45,255 nucleotides of DNA from Proteobacteria bacterium CG1_02_64_396 (GTDB taxonomy: Bacteria; Pseudomonadota; MNWR01; CG1-02-64-396), in the NCBI GenBank assembly GCA_001872725.1, contig MNWR01000010.1, positions 1-45,255 of the forward strand. The letters run 5' to 3'. A model generated the notes under the pieces. The model worked only from the letters and a program-made list of their open reading frames with translations. It made no database searches and had not been told where the DNA came from. Every line of letters starts with the position of its first letter. Within the stretch, counting starts at the first letter, position 1. Both the position numbers and the translations under genes were made by a program. Below are positions 15,376 through 22,584 of this stretch, in pieces.

Positions 15376-15680
15376 TGGTGTGTTTGTTGACGACGCGTTG
15401 GAGGCCGTCTTTCAGGAGCGGTGCGCCGAAGTTGATGGGCAGCCCGAGGGGCAGATTCATTCGCGCAGGTAGGTCAGAAGCTGTTTGAGATGAACCGACT
15501 TTTGCCGCTCAACCGACAGCCCTCGCTGTTCTGTTGAATATTTTGGCCAGTACCGCCTCATAGACCGATTCCAACAGCCCCAGCCCAGTATTCCGATGCA
15601 GTTGCAGCGCCACATCGACCACGATCCCGCCGACTTCCTCGATATCTCTTCGCGTCTTCGCGTGAGGCCATCTCAGACAT
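15376..15680 (-). pseudogene. Decayed GxxExxY-family gene
   Basis: Pieces of a GxxExxY protein are readable in different frames: EEVGGIVVDVALQLHRNTGLGLLESVYEAVLA (the family's GxxExxY element), then LSVERQK joined directly to SVHLKQLLTYLR, then after a frameshift LGLPINFGAPLLKDGLQRVVN, the usual end of the family. The central part with the nuclease-like acidic residues is deleted. The original start ATG at 15680 overlaps the end of the MNT gene. GxxExxY proteins are small PD-(D/E)XK-like proteins of unknown role. This copy cannot be functional. Confidence 0.75.
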
Positions 15681-15963
15681 TGACCTGCTCCTGTTCAATA
15701 TAGGCGCGCAACTCCGGCCGCAGGGCCTTTTCGGTGACCAGATCGACCGGACAGCCGAGCAGGTCCTTCAGGTAGAACTGCACGCCGAAATAGCGCTTGG
15801 AGGTGGCCGGACCGTCGAAGGCCACCAGCACATCGACATCACTGTCTCTGCTCGCCGTATCGCGGGCGGTGGAGCCGAACAGGGCCAGCCGCGTCACGCC
15901 GAAACGGGCCTGCAACTCCGGCTTGCTGCGGCTCAGCAGGTCAAGAGCACGTTGTCTGTTCAT
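15673..15963 (-). CDS. MNT-type minimal nucleotidyltransferase (MntA-like antitoxin)
   Basis: The 96-residue protein has the minimal nucleotidyltransferase pattern: LALFGSTARDTASRDSDVDVLVAF, the GSxxR...DxD motif that binds nucleotide and metal. Such proteins usually act as antitoxins that AMPylate or otherwise block a HEPN partner (HepT/DUF86). No HEPN gene is present on either side here: a decayed GxxExxY gene lies downstream and noncoding sequence upstream. The start at 15963 has GGAGG about seven bases upstream. The gene appears complete, so it is an orphan of a broken toxin-antitoxin pair or has a partner elsewhere. Confidence 0.85.
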   Translation of the reverse strand: MNRQRALDLLSRSKPELQARFGVTRLALFGSTARDTASRDSDVDVLVAFDGPATSKRYFGVQFYLKDLLGCPVDLVTEKALRPELRAYIEQEQVNV

Positions 15964-16168
15964 CGCTCAGCCTCCAATCATCTGGTTCATCACCTGGCCT
16001 TGAGCGCCCCATACGCGGGCGCACGAAGACCATTAACAACCATCCGGCAATATAACATCCGCTATGCCACGTGCAGCTCCAAATTTGCGGGAGTCCCGAC
16101 AGATTTAAAACTGCTCCGGTACGTTAATCGGGGAAGCAACCAGAACCCACAACGAGGAGCGACCGGCC

Positions 16169-16330
16169 ATGGACATCAACGCCCGGTTTGACGGAATCAT
16201 GAAAAGCATCAACCAGTTCGCCTTTGATCCTGCCGAGCAGCGGTTGCAGGAAAAAATGCAGAACTCCGGACAAGGTGCGGAGGACGGGGAAAAACCCGGA
16301 GGCATAGATGGTTGGAGGGGACAGTCGTAA
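16169..16330 (+). CDS. Possible small protein of 53 residues
   Basis: A frame of 54 codons starts at ATG 16169 behind GAGGAG (ten bases) and ends TAA 16330. The product is hydrophilic, beginning MDINARFDGIMKSINQFAFDP, with a polar, glycine-rich end. I recognise no family. It lies on the plus strand between the defence island and the repeat region, and could be a fragment of a lost gene. Reality is uncertain; the support is only the ribosome-binding site and a clean frame. Confidence 0.3.
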   Translation: MDINARFDGIMKSINQFAFDPAEQRLQEKMQNSGQGAEDGEKPGGIDGWRGQS

Positions 16331-16840
16331 GGCTGGCAGCAGGACGCGAAGTCGGGACGATAAGCGCAGTGCGGGGGACTTTGAGGCGAAGGAGTAAGCG
16401 GGATATGAGGGATTTGTGCCCCGTTGGCGCGGCAGCATCCCTACGGGACTCGCCTAAGGAGGCGCTGATTTATTCGCGCTTCCGAGCGACCCAGGGATGG
16501 GCCGCCAAAATCAGGAACGTAAGTGACTGATTTTGAAAGCGAAGCAAAAACCACGTTTTTTGCGAAGCGTGCTGATTCAAGGCAGGAGCCTTTAATCAGC
16601 GTTTCCCTAAGAAGGCGCTGATTCACGGCAAAACTCCGCCATTGAAGCGCCTGTAAATCCCCCCTATCCCCCCTTGAACAAGGGGGGGACGCTCGCGGGG
16701 GCGTTCGGGTTGAATTCATCGGCGCTTCCGGGCCAACCGTTCGCAGACTTCGGTCCACCCTCACGTAGGAGGCGACCCCGTCGCCGAACCCCTGCTGTAC
16801 GCAAAGCGGCGTAAGGCGCTGGCCATACGCAGAAAAAACA
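16331..16840. repeat. Gene-free stretch packed with dispersed repeats
   Basis: About 500 bases without a convincing gene. Unit A (16455-16506, AGGAGGCGCTGATTTATTCG...GGATGGGC) recurs at 31837-31890. Unit B (16549-16630) recurs in inverted form at 45067-45125. At 16655-16689 there is a CCCCCC...AAGGGGGGG hairpin of a widespread type. A GTAGGAGGCGACcccGTCGCC element (16765-16796) recurs at 31905-31931. These look like layers of short non-coding mobile repeats between the defence island and ssrA. Confidence 0.65.
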
Positions 16841-16880
16841 AAAAACCCCGCAAGGCCCAAAGGCCCTGCGGGGTTTTGTT
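16841..16880. terminator. Bidirectional Rho-independent terminator
   Basis: AAAACCCCGC and GCGGGGTTTT form a strong stem with AGGCC pairing inside and a short loop; runs of T follow in both directions (TTTTGTTTT on plus, TTTTTTGTTTTTT on minus). In the minus direction it lies about 170 bases beyond the tmRNA 3' end, past the small inverted-repeat element. Confidence 0.75.
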
Positions 16881-16883
16881 TTC

Positions 16884-17045
16884 GCCCGGATCTTCATGAA
16901 TTTGCTCTTGCCCTGGCTTGTTCCTTAGCCGCACTAGGATCTTTTGTTCGTTTGGGCGTATGCACTGCTACGCCGCGCACTCACAAAAGCCCTATTGCGA
17001 CCAAGGCCCGTCGCCATCATCAAGGCAATTCATGAAGATCCGGGC
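16884..17045. mobile_element. MITE-like inverted-repeat element beside the ssrA 3' end
   Basis: A 162-bp unit is bounded by GCCCGGATCTTCATGAATT (16884 on) and its complement (to 17045); the arms are about 19-20 bp and perfect apart from one extra T. Inside is a small hairpin GGCGTA...TACGCC and no credible gene. It stops five bases short of the mature tmRNA 3' CCA (17050). It resembles a non-autonomous mobile element, but no target duplication is evident. Confidence 0.6.
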
Positions 17046-17049
17046 TAAT

Positions 17050-17398
<349 letters not shown>

Positions 17399-17608
17399 GT
17401 ATTGGCCCTGTTGAGGCGGCAGGGGCAACCCCTCCTCCAATGGTTCATCCTTCGACAGGCTCAGGATGAGCGTATTGAGGGAGATGGAAACCCAACGCCT
17501 CGGGCCAAATTGTAAAGATCGTGTACGCACCCCTTCGACAGAGCTCGGGGGGATGGTTCCAAAACAGGGGCGGGATGATGACAGGGTGGGGCGATGCCGC
17601 AAGCGGCA

Positions 17609-18100
17609 TTAACCCCCCCGTGCTCCGCTCTTCAGGATTCGCCCCTTCTCCCGCGCCCAATCCCGGTCTTTATCGGCCTGCCGCTTGTCGTGCAGCTTTT
17701 TGCCCCGGCACAGCCCCAGCTCCACCTTCACCCGGTTTTTGCTCCAGTGCAGGTCGAGGGGGATGACGGTCAACCCCTTCTCTTTGACCTTGCCCATGAT
17801 CCGGTTGATCTCCTGCCGATGCAGCAGCAGGCGGCGGGTGCGGTCGGGGGCGTGGTTTTCCCGGTTGCCGTGGCTGTAAGGGCTGATGTGCCCTGCCAGC
17901 AGATAGGCTTCGTTGTGGTGAAAGGTGACGTGGGCGTCGGCAAGGTTGCCCTTGCCCTCGCGCAGCGCCTTAACCTCGGTGCCGACGAGTTCCAGCCCCG
18001 CCTCCAAGCGCTCCAAGACCTCGTAGTCGTGGAAGGCTTTGCGGTTGCTGGCGATCAGCCGCTCCGGTTTTTTGTCTTTCTTCGCTTTGCTCACGGCCAT
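17609..18100 (-). CDS. smpB: SsrA-binding protein SmpB
   Basis: The 163-residue protein shows the full SmpB pattern: IASNRKAFHDYEVLERLEAGLELVGTEVKALREGKGNLADAHV, HISPYSHGN, RTRRLLLHRQEINRI, and a basic tail. It binds the tRNA-like domain of tmRNA and takes it into stalled ribosomes. Two starts are possible: ATG at 18100 or GTG at 18094, the latter better spaced from AGGA. The gene sits 210 bases upstream of ssrA on the same strand, a common arrangement. The upstream side carries a C-rich repeat. Confidence 0.95.
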   Translation of the reverse strand: MAVSKAKKDKKPERLIASNRKAFHDYEVLERLEAGLELVGTEVKALREGKGNLADAHVTFHHNEAYLLAGHISPYSHGNRENHAPDRTRRLLLHRQEINRIMGKVKEKGLTVIPLDLHWSKNRVKVELGLCRGKKLHDKRQADKDRDWAREKGRILKSGARGG

Positions 18101-18110
18101 CCTAAAAAAA

Positions 18111-18215
18111 TCCCCCTCTCCCATCAGGGGAGAGGGTCGGGGTGAGGGGTGGTGCTCGGTACCCTCTGCGACCCCCTTGCAATAGGAAAGTCGGGGTGAG
18201 GGGCGGTGTTCGGAC
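18111..18215. repeat. Two copies of the C-rich dispersed repeat upstream of smpB
   Basis: Copy one at 18111-18151 (CCCCTCTCCC...GGGAGAGGGTCGGGGTGAGGGG) is a hairpin; copy two at 18178-18215 keeps only the TCGGGGTGAGGGG half. They match the repeats at 4138-4182 and 19871-19911. The stretch 18152-18342 otherwise holds no gene I can support. Confidence 0.6.
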
Positions 18216-18342
18216 CCCCTGCACCCGCTTTCGATGGAGGGGTGATCGTCGCCAAAACACGGCATCGGGGGGGCGGATTCCGGGTGCTGCTTTGGGGCGA
18301 CCCGGGAATGACGCCCTCCCGGTCGGCGTTCGTGCGCGGGGG

Positions 18343-19770
18343 TTACTCCCCGCCCGGCAAAGACTCCTCCACCACATGGTCGTTCTCGGCGCGGGCGAGC
18401 TGCACCGCCAGGGTGGTGGGGGCGTCGGCGCGGGTGATGGTCTTGGCGATGATCTGCTTGGTGCCGCTGACCGACAGCAGCTCGAACAGATAGATGAATT
18501 CGTCCTCCAGCGCCTGAATCACCGGGGCTTGATCCTCGGGGCTGAGCTCCCACAACACCTTTTTGAAGTGGCCGAAACCCTTCTTTCGGGTCTTGTAGAT
18601 GAACTGCTCCTGGGTGTCCTTGCCGCTCTTCTCGTCCGCGTGTTGGGCGGCGATCAGAGCGTCGATCCTGGCGACCAGCGCGGCGGGCAGGGTGTCGTAG
18701 ATGATGTTCTGGAAGCCGGTGGCCAGGTGGATCTCGCAGGTCTGGGTGCCGGGGAAGCGGTTGAACATCTCTTTGGGCAGGGTCGAGGCGCCGTGCTGCA
18801 CGCAGCCGCCCAGGCCGTATTCGTTGCGGGCCGCAATCGAGAGCTGTTCTAGGGTGGTGAAGTCGAGCTTCACATCCAAGATCTTGCCGTCGGGACCGGG
18901 GACGCCGCCGTGGCTGGTGCCGGTCTGCACCGACAGCTTCGACAGCCCCGGTTTGCCGGGGGCCATGGCGCCGAAGTCGCGGTTGAAGCCGTCGAGGAAG
19001 GCGCGCAGCTCGTGGATGTTGGAGTTTTCATGGCCGACCTCGCCGATCTCGCCGCCGACGGAGACGGTCACCCCGGCGGGTTCCACCGAACGGATGAAAT
19101 CGGAGATCTCGGCGCAGTGGGTGTAGTTGAGTTTTTGCTGCTCATCGACGGTGGGGAAGCTCAGGTCAACCAGGGTCGAGGTATCGACGTCGATGTTGAA
19201 GAACCCCGCCTCAATCGCCTCGCGGGAGAGATCTTTGATGCCGTCGATGATCGCCTTGGGATCGTTCTTGTAGGTCTTGGCGTTGGCCTGGAAGTGGTCG
19301 CCCTGGATGAAGACCGGCCCCTCGACCCCCTCGCGGATGGCGGCGGCCAGCACCACGGCGGCGTATTCGGCGGGGCGTTGGAAGGTGTAGCCCATCTCGG
19401 AGCGGGCGATCTCAAAGATATAGGCCCCGGCGTCGATGGCGCTGGCCGAGCGGATCATGGCGCGGGCGACCTGGTAGGTCATGCCGCGGATGTTGACCGC
19501 CGGGACGGTGAAGCCGTCGACCTCGCCGCGCCCCATCGCCATGTAGAGCTCGTGGATCGAGGCGGGGAAGACCCCCACCTGAAGGCCGCCGTTGCGGATC
19601 AGGGTCCGGGCCAGGGCGCGCACCTCGGCCGATTCGCCGAAGGCCGCTTCGAAGGCGAGCAGATCCATTGATTCGCGGAAGCGGTGGGCGTCGAGAACGG
19701 TCACCGCCCCCTCTTCGTTGTCGAGGACGATGGCGTTGGCGACGGCGTCGAGCAGGGCCTGGCGGTTCAT
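18343..19770 (-). CDS. Long-form class II fructose-bisphosphate aldolase
   Basis: The 475-residue protein has class II aldolase features: FTVPAVNIRG, the metal-site motif in FIQGDHFQANAK (GDH in place of the usual DH), VGGEIGEVGHENS, SVQTGTSHGGVPGPDG and GGCVQHGASTLP. These correspond to the zinc histidines and phosphate-binding loops. The common class II enzyme is about 345 residues; this one has about 80 extra N-terminal residues and an extended C-terminus (DTQEQFIYKTRKKGFGHFKKVLWEL). The extra regions match a longer subgroup I recall from several bacterial lineages. Expected role: cleavage and formation of fructose 1,6-bisphosphate in glycolysis and gluconeogenesis. It stands alone. Confidence 0.85.
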   Translation of the reverse strand: MNRQALLDAVANAIVLDNEEGAVTVLDAHRFRESMDLLAFEAAFGESAEVRALARTLIRNGGLQVGVFPASIHELYMAMGRGEVDGFTVPAVNIRGMTYQVARAMIRSASAIDAGAYIFEIARSEMGYTFQRPAEYAAVVLAAAIREGVEGPVFIQGDHFQANAKTYKNDPKAIIDGIKDLSREAIEAGFFNIDVDTSTLVDLSFPTVDEQQKLNYTHCAEISDFIRSVEPAGVTVSVGGEIGEVGHENSNIHELRAFLDGFNRDFGAMAPGKPGLSKLSVQTGTSHGGVPGPDGKILDVKLDFTTLEQLSIAARNEYGLGGCVQHGASTLPKEMFNRFPGTQTCEIHLATGFQNIIYDTLPAALVARIDALIAAQHADEKSGKDTQEQFIYKTRKKGFGHFKKVLWELSPEDQAPVIQALEDEFIYLFELLSVSGTKQIIAKTITRADAPTTLAVQLARAENDHVVEESLPGGE

Positions 19771-19870
19771 GCGGCGGACTCCTTGGCGGTTTTTTAGGCA
19801 GTAAAGACAAAGCTTGAATGGGATGCGCTGCGAGGATGGCCTGGCGGCGGTATGTGATCGGTTGTTTTTG

Positions 19871-19911
19871 TCCCCTCGCCCCTCAGGGGAGAAGGTTGGG
19901 GTGAGGGGTGG
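19871..19911. repeat. C-rich dispersed repeat upstream of the aldolase gene
   Basis: CCCCTCGCCCCTCAGGGGAG followed by AAGGTTGGGGTGAGGGG; a variant of the repeats at 4138, 18111 and 18178. Confidence 0.55.
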
Positions 19912-19932
19912 TTTTTGATGATGCCTTCAACT

Positions 19933-20163
19933 TGTGGGAGCGGCGTCCCCGCCGCGATTATTCAGCTAGGAGTCTGTCGGACTTGAGATCGTCCTACTGC
20001 GCCGGCGGGTAATCGGTCCAAATTTCCCCGGTTTTTCGTCACATAGACACCACTATGATCCTCAAAACCGTGAAAATTTGGCCTCGATTCCCCACTCGGC
20101 TCGCTACGGACGCTCAAGCCCGACAGACTCCTAGATAATCGCGGCGGGGACGCCGCTCCCACA
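19933..20163. mobile_element. Nested element: inner inverted repeats flanked by two opposing REP palindromes
   Basis: The outer arms 19933-19961 and 20135-20163 are perfect 29-bp inverted copies, each itself a REP palindrome (GTGGGAGCGGCG...CCGCCGCGA). Directly inside lie CTAGGAGTCTGTCGG and its complement, and further in a long hairpin with CCAAATTT...AAAATTTGG arms and GGTTTT...AAAACC. The inner unit (about 165 bp) is non-coding and looks like a MITE or decayed transposon end pair, boxed by two REPs. It fills the gap between dapA and the aldolase gene. Confidence 0.7.
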
Positions 20164-20187
20164 AAAGCAGTGCTCCACAATTTCTCT

Positions 20188-21069
20188 TCAGTTGCCTGAC
20201 ACCAACCCCAAACCCTGCATCTCCTCCCACAGCGGCTGGCGGTACTGCTCCGACAGCGGCGTCAGGGGCAAACGCAGTTCCTCGCCGCAGCGCCCCAGCA
20301 TGGCGACCGCCGCCTTAACCGGGATCGGGTTGGATTCCACGAACATCAGTTTGTTGATGTGCAGCAGCTTCATGTGCAGCACGCGGGCGTCGTCCCACCG
20401 CCCTTCGAGGCAGGCGTGGACCATGTCGCTGACCATGCGTGGGGCGATGTTGGCGGTCACCGAGATGACCCCTTTGCCCCCGATCGCCATGAAGGGGAGC
20501 ACGGTGGCGTCGTCGCCGCTGATCAGCTCAATCTTGTTGCCAGCCAGCCGCAGGATGTTCGAGGCCAGCTCCATGTCGGCGGTCGCCTCTTTGATGCTCA
20601 CCACGTTGGGAATCTCGGCCAGACGTGCGACCGTCTCGGCGCTCATGTTCACCGCCGTTCGCCCAGGGACGTTGTAAAGCATGATCGGCAGGTGGACCGC
20701 CTCGGCGATGGTCTTGTAGTGCTGGTAGAGTCCCTCTTGGGTCGGCTTGTTGTAGTAGGGGGTAATCAGCAGCGCCGCGTCGGCCCCCGCCTCCTTGGCA
20801 AAGGCGGTCAGCTCCAGCGATTCGCGGGTGGCGTTGGACCCGGTCCCGGCGATGACTGGGATGCGCCCCTTGGTCTGCTCGACCACGATGCGGATGACAT
20901 CGTGGTGCTCGGCGTGGCTCAGGGTGGCCGACTCGCCGGTGGTGCCGGTGGCGACGATGGCGTCGGTCCCCTCGGCGATATGCCACTCGACCAGGGCGCG
21001 CAGCGCCACTTCGTCAACCTGCCCGTCCCGGAAGGGGGTAATCAGGGCGACCATGGATCCTTGGAACAT
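20188..21069 (-). CDS. dapA: 4-hydroxy-tetrahydrodipicolinate synthase
   Basis: The 293-residue protein is a standard DapA TIM barrel: GSMVALITPF, GTTGESATL, LLITPYYNKPTQEGLYQHY with the catalytic tyrosine, LYNVPGRTA, and VSIKEA with the Schiff-base lysine. It condenses pyruvate with aspartate semialdehyde at the entry to lysine and diaminopimelate synthesis. I chose ATG 21069 (MFQGSM) because GAGG lies six bases before it and the length matches E. coli DapA. It is divergent from bcp, about 170 bases away. Confidence 0.95.
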   Translation of the reverse strand: MFQGSMVALITPFRDGQVDEVALRALVEWHIAEGTDAIVATGTTGESATLSHAEHHDVIRIVVEQTKGRIPVIAGTGSNATRESLELTAFAKEAGADAALLITPYYNKPTQEGLYQHYKTIAEAVHLPIMLYNVPGRTAVNMSAETVARLAEIPNVVSIKEATADMELASNILRLAGNKIELISGDDATVLPFMAIGGKGVISVTANIAPRMVSDMVHACLEGRWDDARVLHMKLLHINKLMFVESNPIPVKAAVAMLGRCGEELRLPLTPLSEQYRQPLWEEMQGLGLVSGN

Positions 21070-21240
21070 AGGAACCTCGTGTTTCATACTTGAAATAACC
21101 GGCTTGTGAATGCCGGGTTTTTGATCTTGAGCGGTCCGTTTTGGGGGCAGGCGGGTAATGTGGCCACGGTTAGCCCCCCAAAAGACCGGGGACTATATCA
21201 CAGCCCGCCTTCCCCCCTACAACCCGACGACGAGGTTCCC

Positions 21241-21699
21241 ATGACGCTTGCCATTGGCGAAGCCGCACCCGAGTTTTCTCTTCCCAATGCCGCCGGACAA
21301 ACCGTGCATTTGAGTGATCTGCGCGGCCAGTGGGTGGTGCTGTATTTCTACCCCAAAGATATGACCCCCGGTTGCACCACCGAGGCCCAGGAGTTCCGCG
21401 ATCTCAAAGAGGCCCTGGCCGCCAAGAACGCGGTGGTGCTGGGGGCGAGCAAAGATTCGGTGGCCCGTCACGCCAAGTTTCAAGACAAAGAGGGGCTCAA
21501 TTTCTGCTTGATCTCCGATGCCGACGCCGACCTATGCGAGCGCTACGGCGTCTGGCAAGAAAAGAAGAACTACGGCAAGACCTACATGGGGATCGTCCGC
21601 TCCACCTTTTTGATTGACCCCGAGGGGAAGATCGCCAAGGTGTGGACCAAGGTGAAGGTCAAGGGGCATGCCCAGGCGGTATTTGAGGCGATCCCATAA
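21241..21699 (+). CDS. bcp: Thioredoxin-dependent peroxiredoxin (Bcp/PrxQ)
   Basis: The 152-residue protein is a Bcp-type peroxiredoxin: LYFYPKDMTPGCTTEAQEFRD with the peroxidatic cysteine, VVLGASKDSVARHAKF, and RSTFLIDPEGKI. The second cysteine found five residues later in E. coli Bcp is replaced (TTEAQ), so this is a one-cysteine form or uses another resolving cysteine; cysteines also occur in NFCLISD and DLCERYG. It reduces hydrogen and organic peroxides. GAGG precedes the ATG at 21241. Divergent from dapA, upstream of a lipoprotein gene. Confidence 0.92.
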   Translation: MTLAIGEAAPEFSLPNAAGQTVHLSDLRGQWVVLYFYPKDMTPGCTTEAQEFRDLKEALAAKNAVVLGASKDSVARHAKFQDKEGLNFCLISDADADLCERYGVWQEKKNYGKTYMGIVRSTFLIDPEGKIAKVWTKVKVKGHAQAVFEAIP

Positions 21700-21722
21700 T
21701 TAGACCCAAGGGGGGGAAGACA

Positions 21723-22397
21723 ATGAATTACCGATGGCTTGGGTGGATGGGGTTTATCGCCGTGCTTGCCGGATGTGCTTCGGGCAAACCGCCGCTCCAC
21801 CAAGAGTTGGGCAGCAACACCATCCGGGTGGGGGTGGTGCTCTCGTTCTTTGAGAAAAACGGTATCCCTGATCGACTCGACGCCATGGCGGCGGCCAGTT
21901 TAGAGACGGCGCTGAGTTCGACCGGGTTGATGGATCGCATGAGCAGCGGCATCGGCCGCGTCATGGGCGACGATTCGGATGAGGTCCACATTCAGCTCCT
22001 CACGCGAGATCGTCTGAAGCAGGTGATGCAAGAACAGAGACTCCAAACCAGCGGCGTGGCCGATGCCGACCAGATGGTGGCGCTGGGCAAGGTGGCCGGT
22101 TTGCAGGTGGTGGTTACCTTGGAGCCGACCTCACTCAGGAGCGAAGAGATCAAATTCCGCAAAGGGGAGCGCTACTGCGTGCAGCGCACCGCCTATGCGG
22201 GGTTGAGGATCGCCGCCATCCGGGTCGACACCGGCGCCATCGTGGTGGGTGGTTATTACGAGGGTGACGAAGAGAGCAGCGACTGCGACACCCGTAGCTA
22301 TCGCATGGACAAACTCGAACCGGCCGACATGTTGATCCGCAAAGCGGCGCAGGAGGCGACCGAAAGTTTTGCCTCCGATTTCCGGGGGAGTTTGTAA
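21723..22397 (+). CDS. CsgG/LpoB-like lipoprotein
   Basis: The 224-residue protein has a lipoprotein signal peptide (WMGFIAVLAGC), so it is expected to be lipidated at the cysteine near residue 18. The middle, LLTRDRLKQVMQEQRLQTSGVADADQMVALGKVAGLQVVVTLEP, resembles the CsgG family (curli secretion pores, LpoB, and relatives that hold an envelope complex). It is shorter than CsgG and has no clear transmembrane strands, so LpoB-like or a generic CsgG-fold lipoprotein is more likely than a pore. GGGGGG(AAG) lies upstream of the ATG. It could be co-transcribed with bcp, 23 bases away. Confidence 0.65.
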   Translation: MNYRWLGWMGFIAVLAGCASGKPPLHQELGSNTIRVGVVLSFFEKNGIPDRLDAMAAASLETALSSTGLMDRMSSGIGRVMGDDSDEVHIQLLTRDRLKQVMQEQRLQTSGVADADQMVALGKVAGLQVVVTLEPTSLRSEEIKFRKGERYCVQRTAYAGLRIAAIRVDTGAIVVGGYYEGDEESSDCDTRSYRMDKLEPADMLIRKAAQEATESFASDFRGSL

Positions 22398-22441
22398 CCC
22401 CGCGAAGCCCCATCCCCTTCCCCTGTCTGAAGGCGCTTCGA

Positions 22442-22560
22442 GGGAGGGATTGGTGGGAGGGATTGGTGGGAGGGATTGGTGGGAGGGGATTGGTGGGAGG
22501 GGATTGGTGGGAGGGGATTGGTGGGAGGGGATTGGTGGGAGCGCCGTCCCGGCGCGATTA
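22442..22560. repeat. Minisatellite of 13-14 bp units ending in a REP palindrome
   Basis: About seven head-to-tail units of GATTGGTGGGAGG(G) run from 22448, the first ones 13 bp and the later ones 14 bp. The last unit continues into GATTGGTGGGAGCGCC, the left half of a REP (22535-22560, GGAGCGCCGTCCCGGCGCGA). The array therefore looks like expansion of the REP edge. It lies between the CsgG-like gene and mtnW. Confidence 0.8.
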
Positions 22561-22584
22561 TTTGAACGTTCTTCGAGGTTTCCT

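Noticed and set aside
22442-22540. CRISPR-like array
   Set aside because: The units are head to tail without unique spacers, so it is a minisatellite. No CRISPR array was found in the window.
22369-22584. Upstream extension of mtnW through the minisatellite
   Set aside because: The extra sequence is repeated G/W/E codons from the repeat array; the GTG at 22585 has a good ribosome-binding site and fits the family start.
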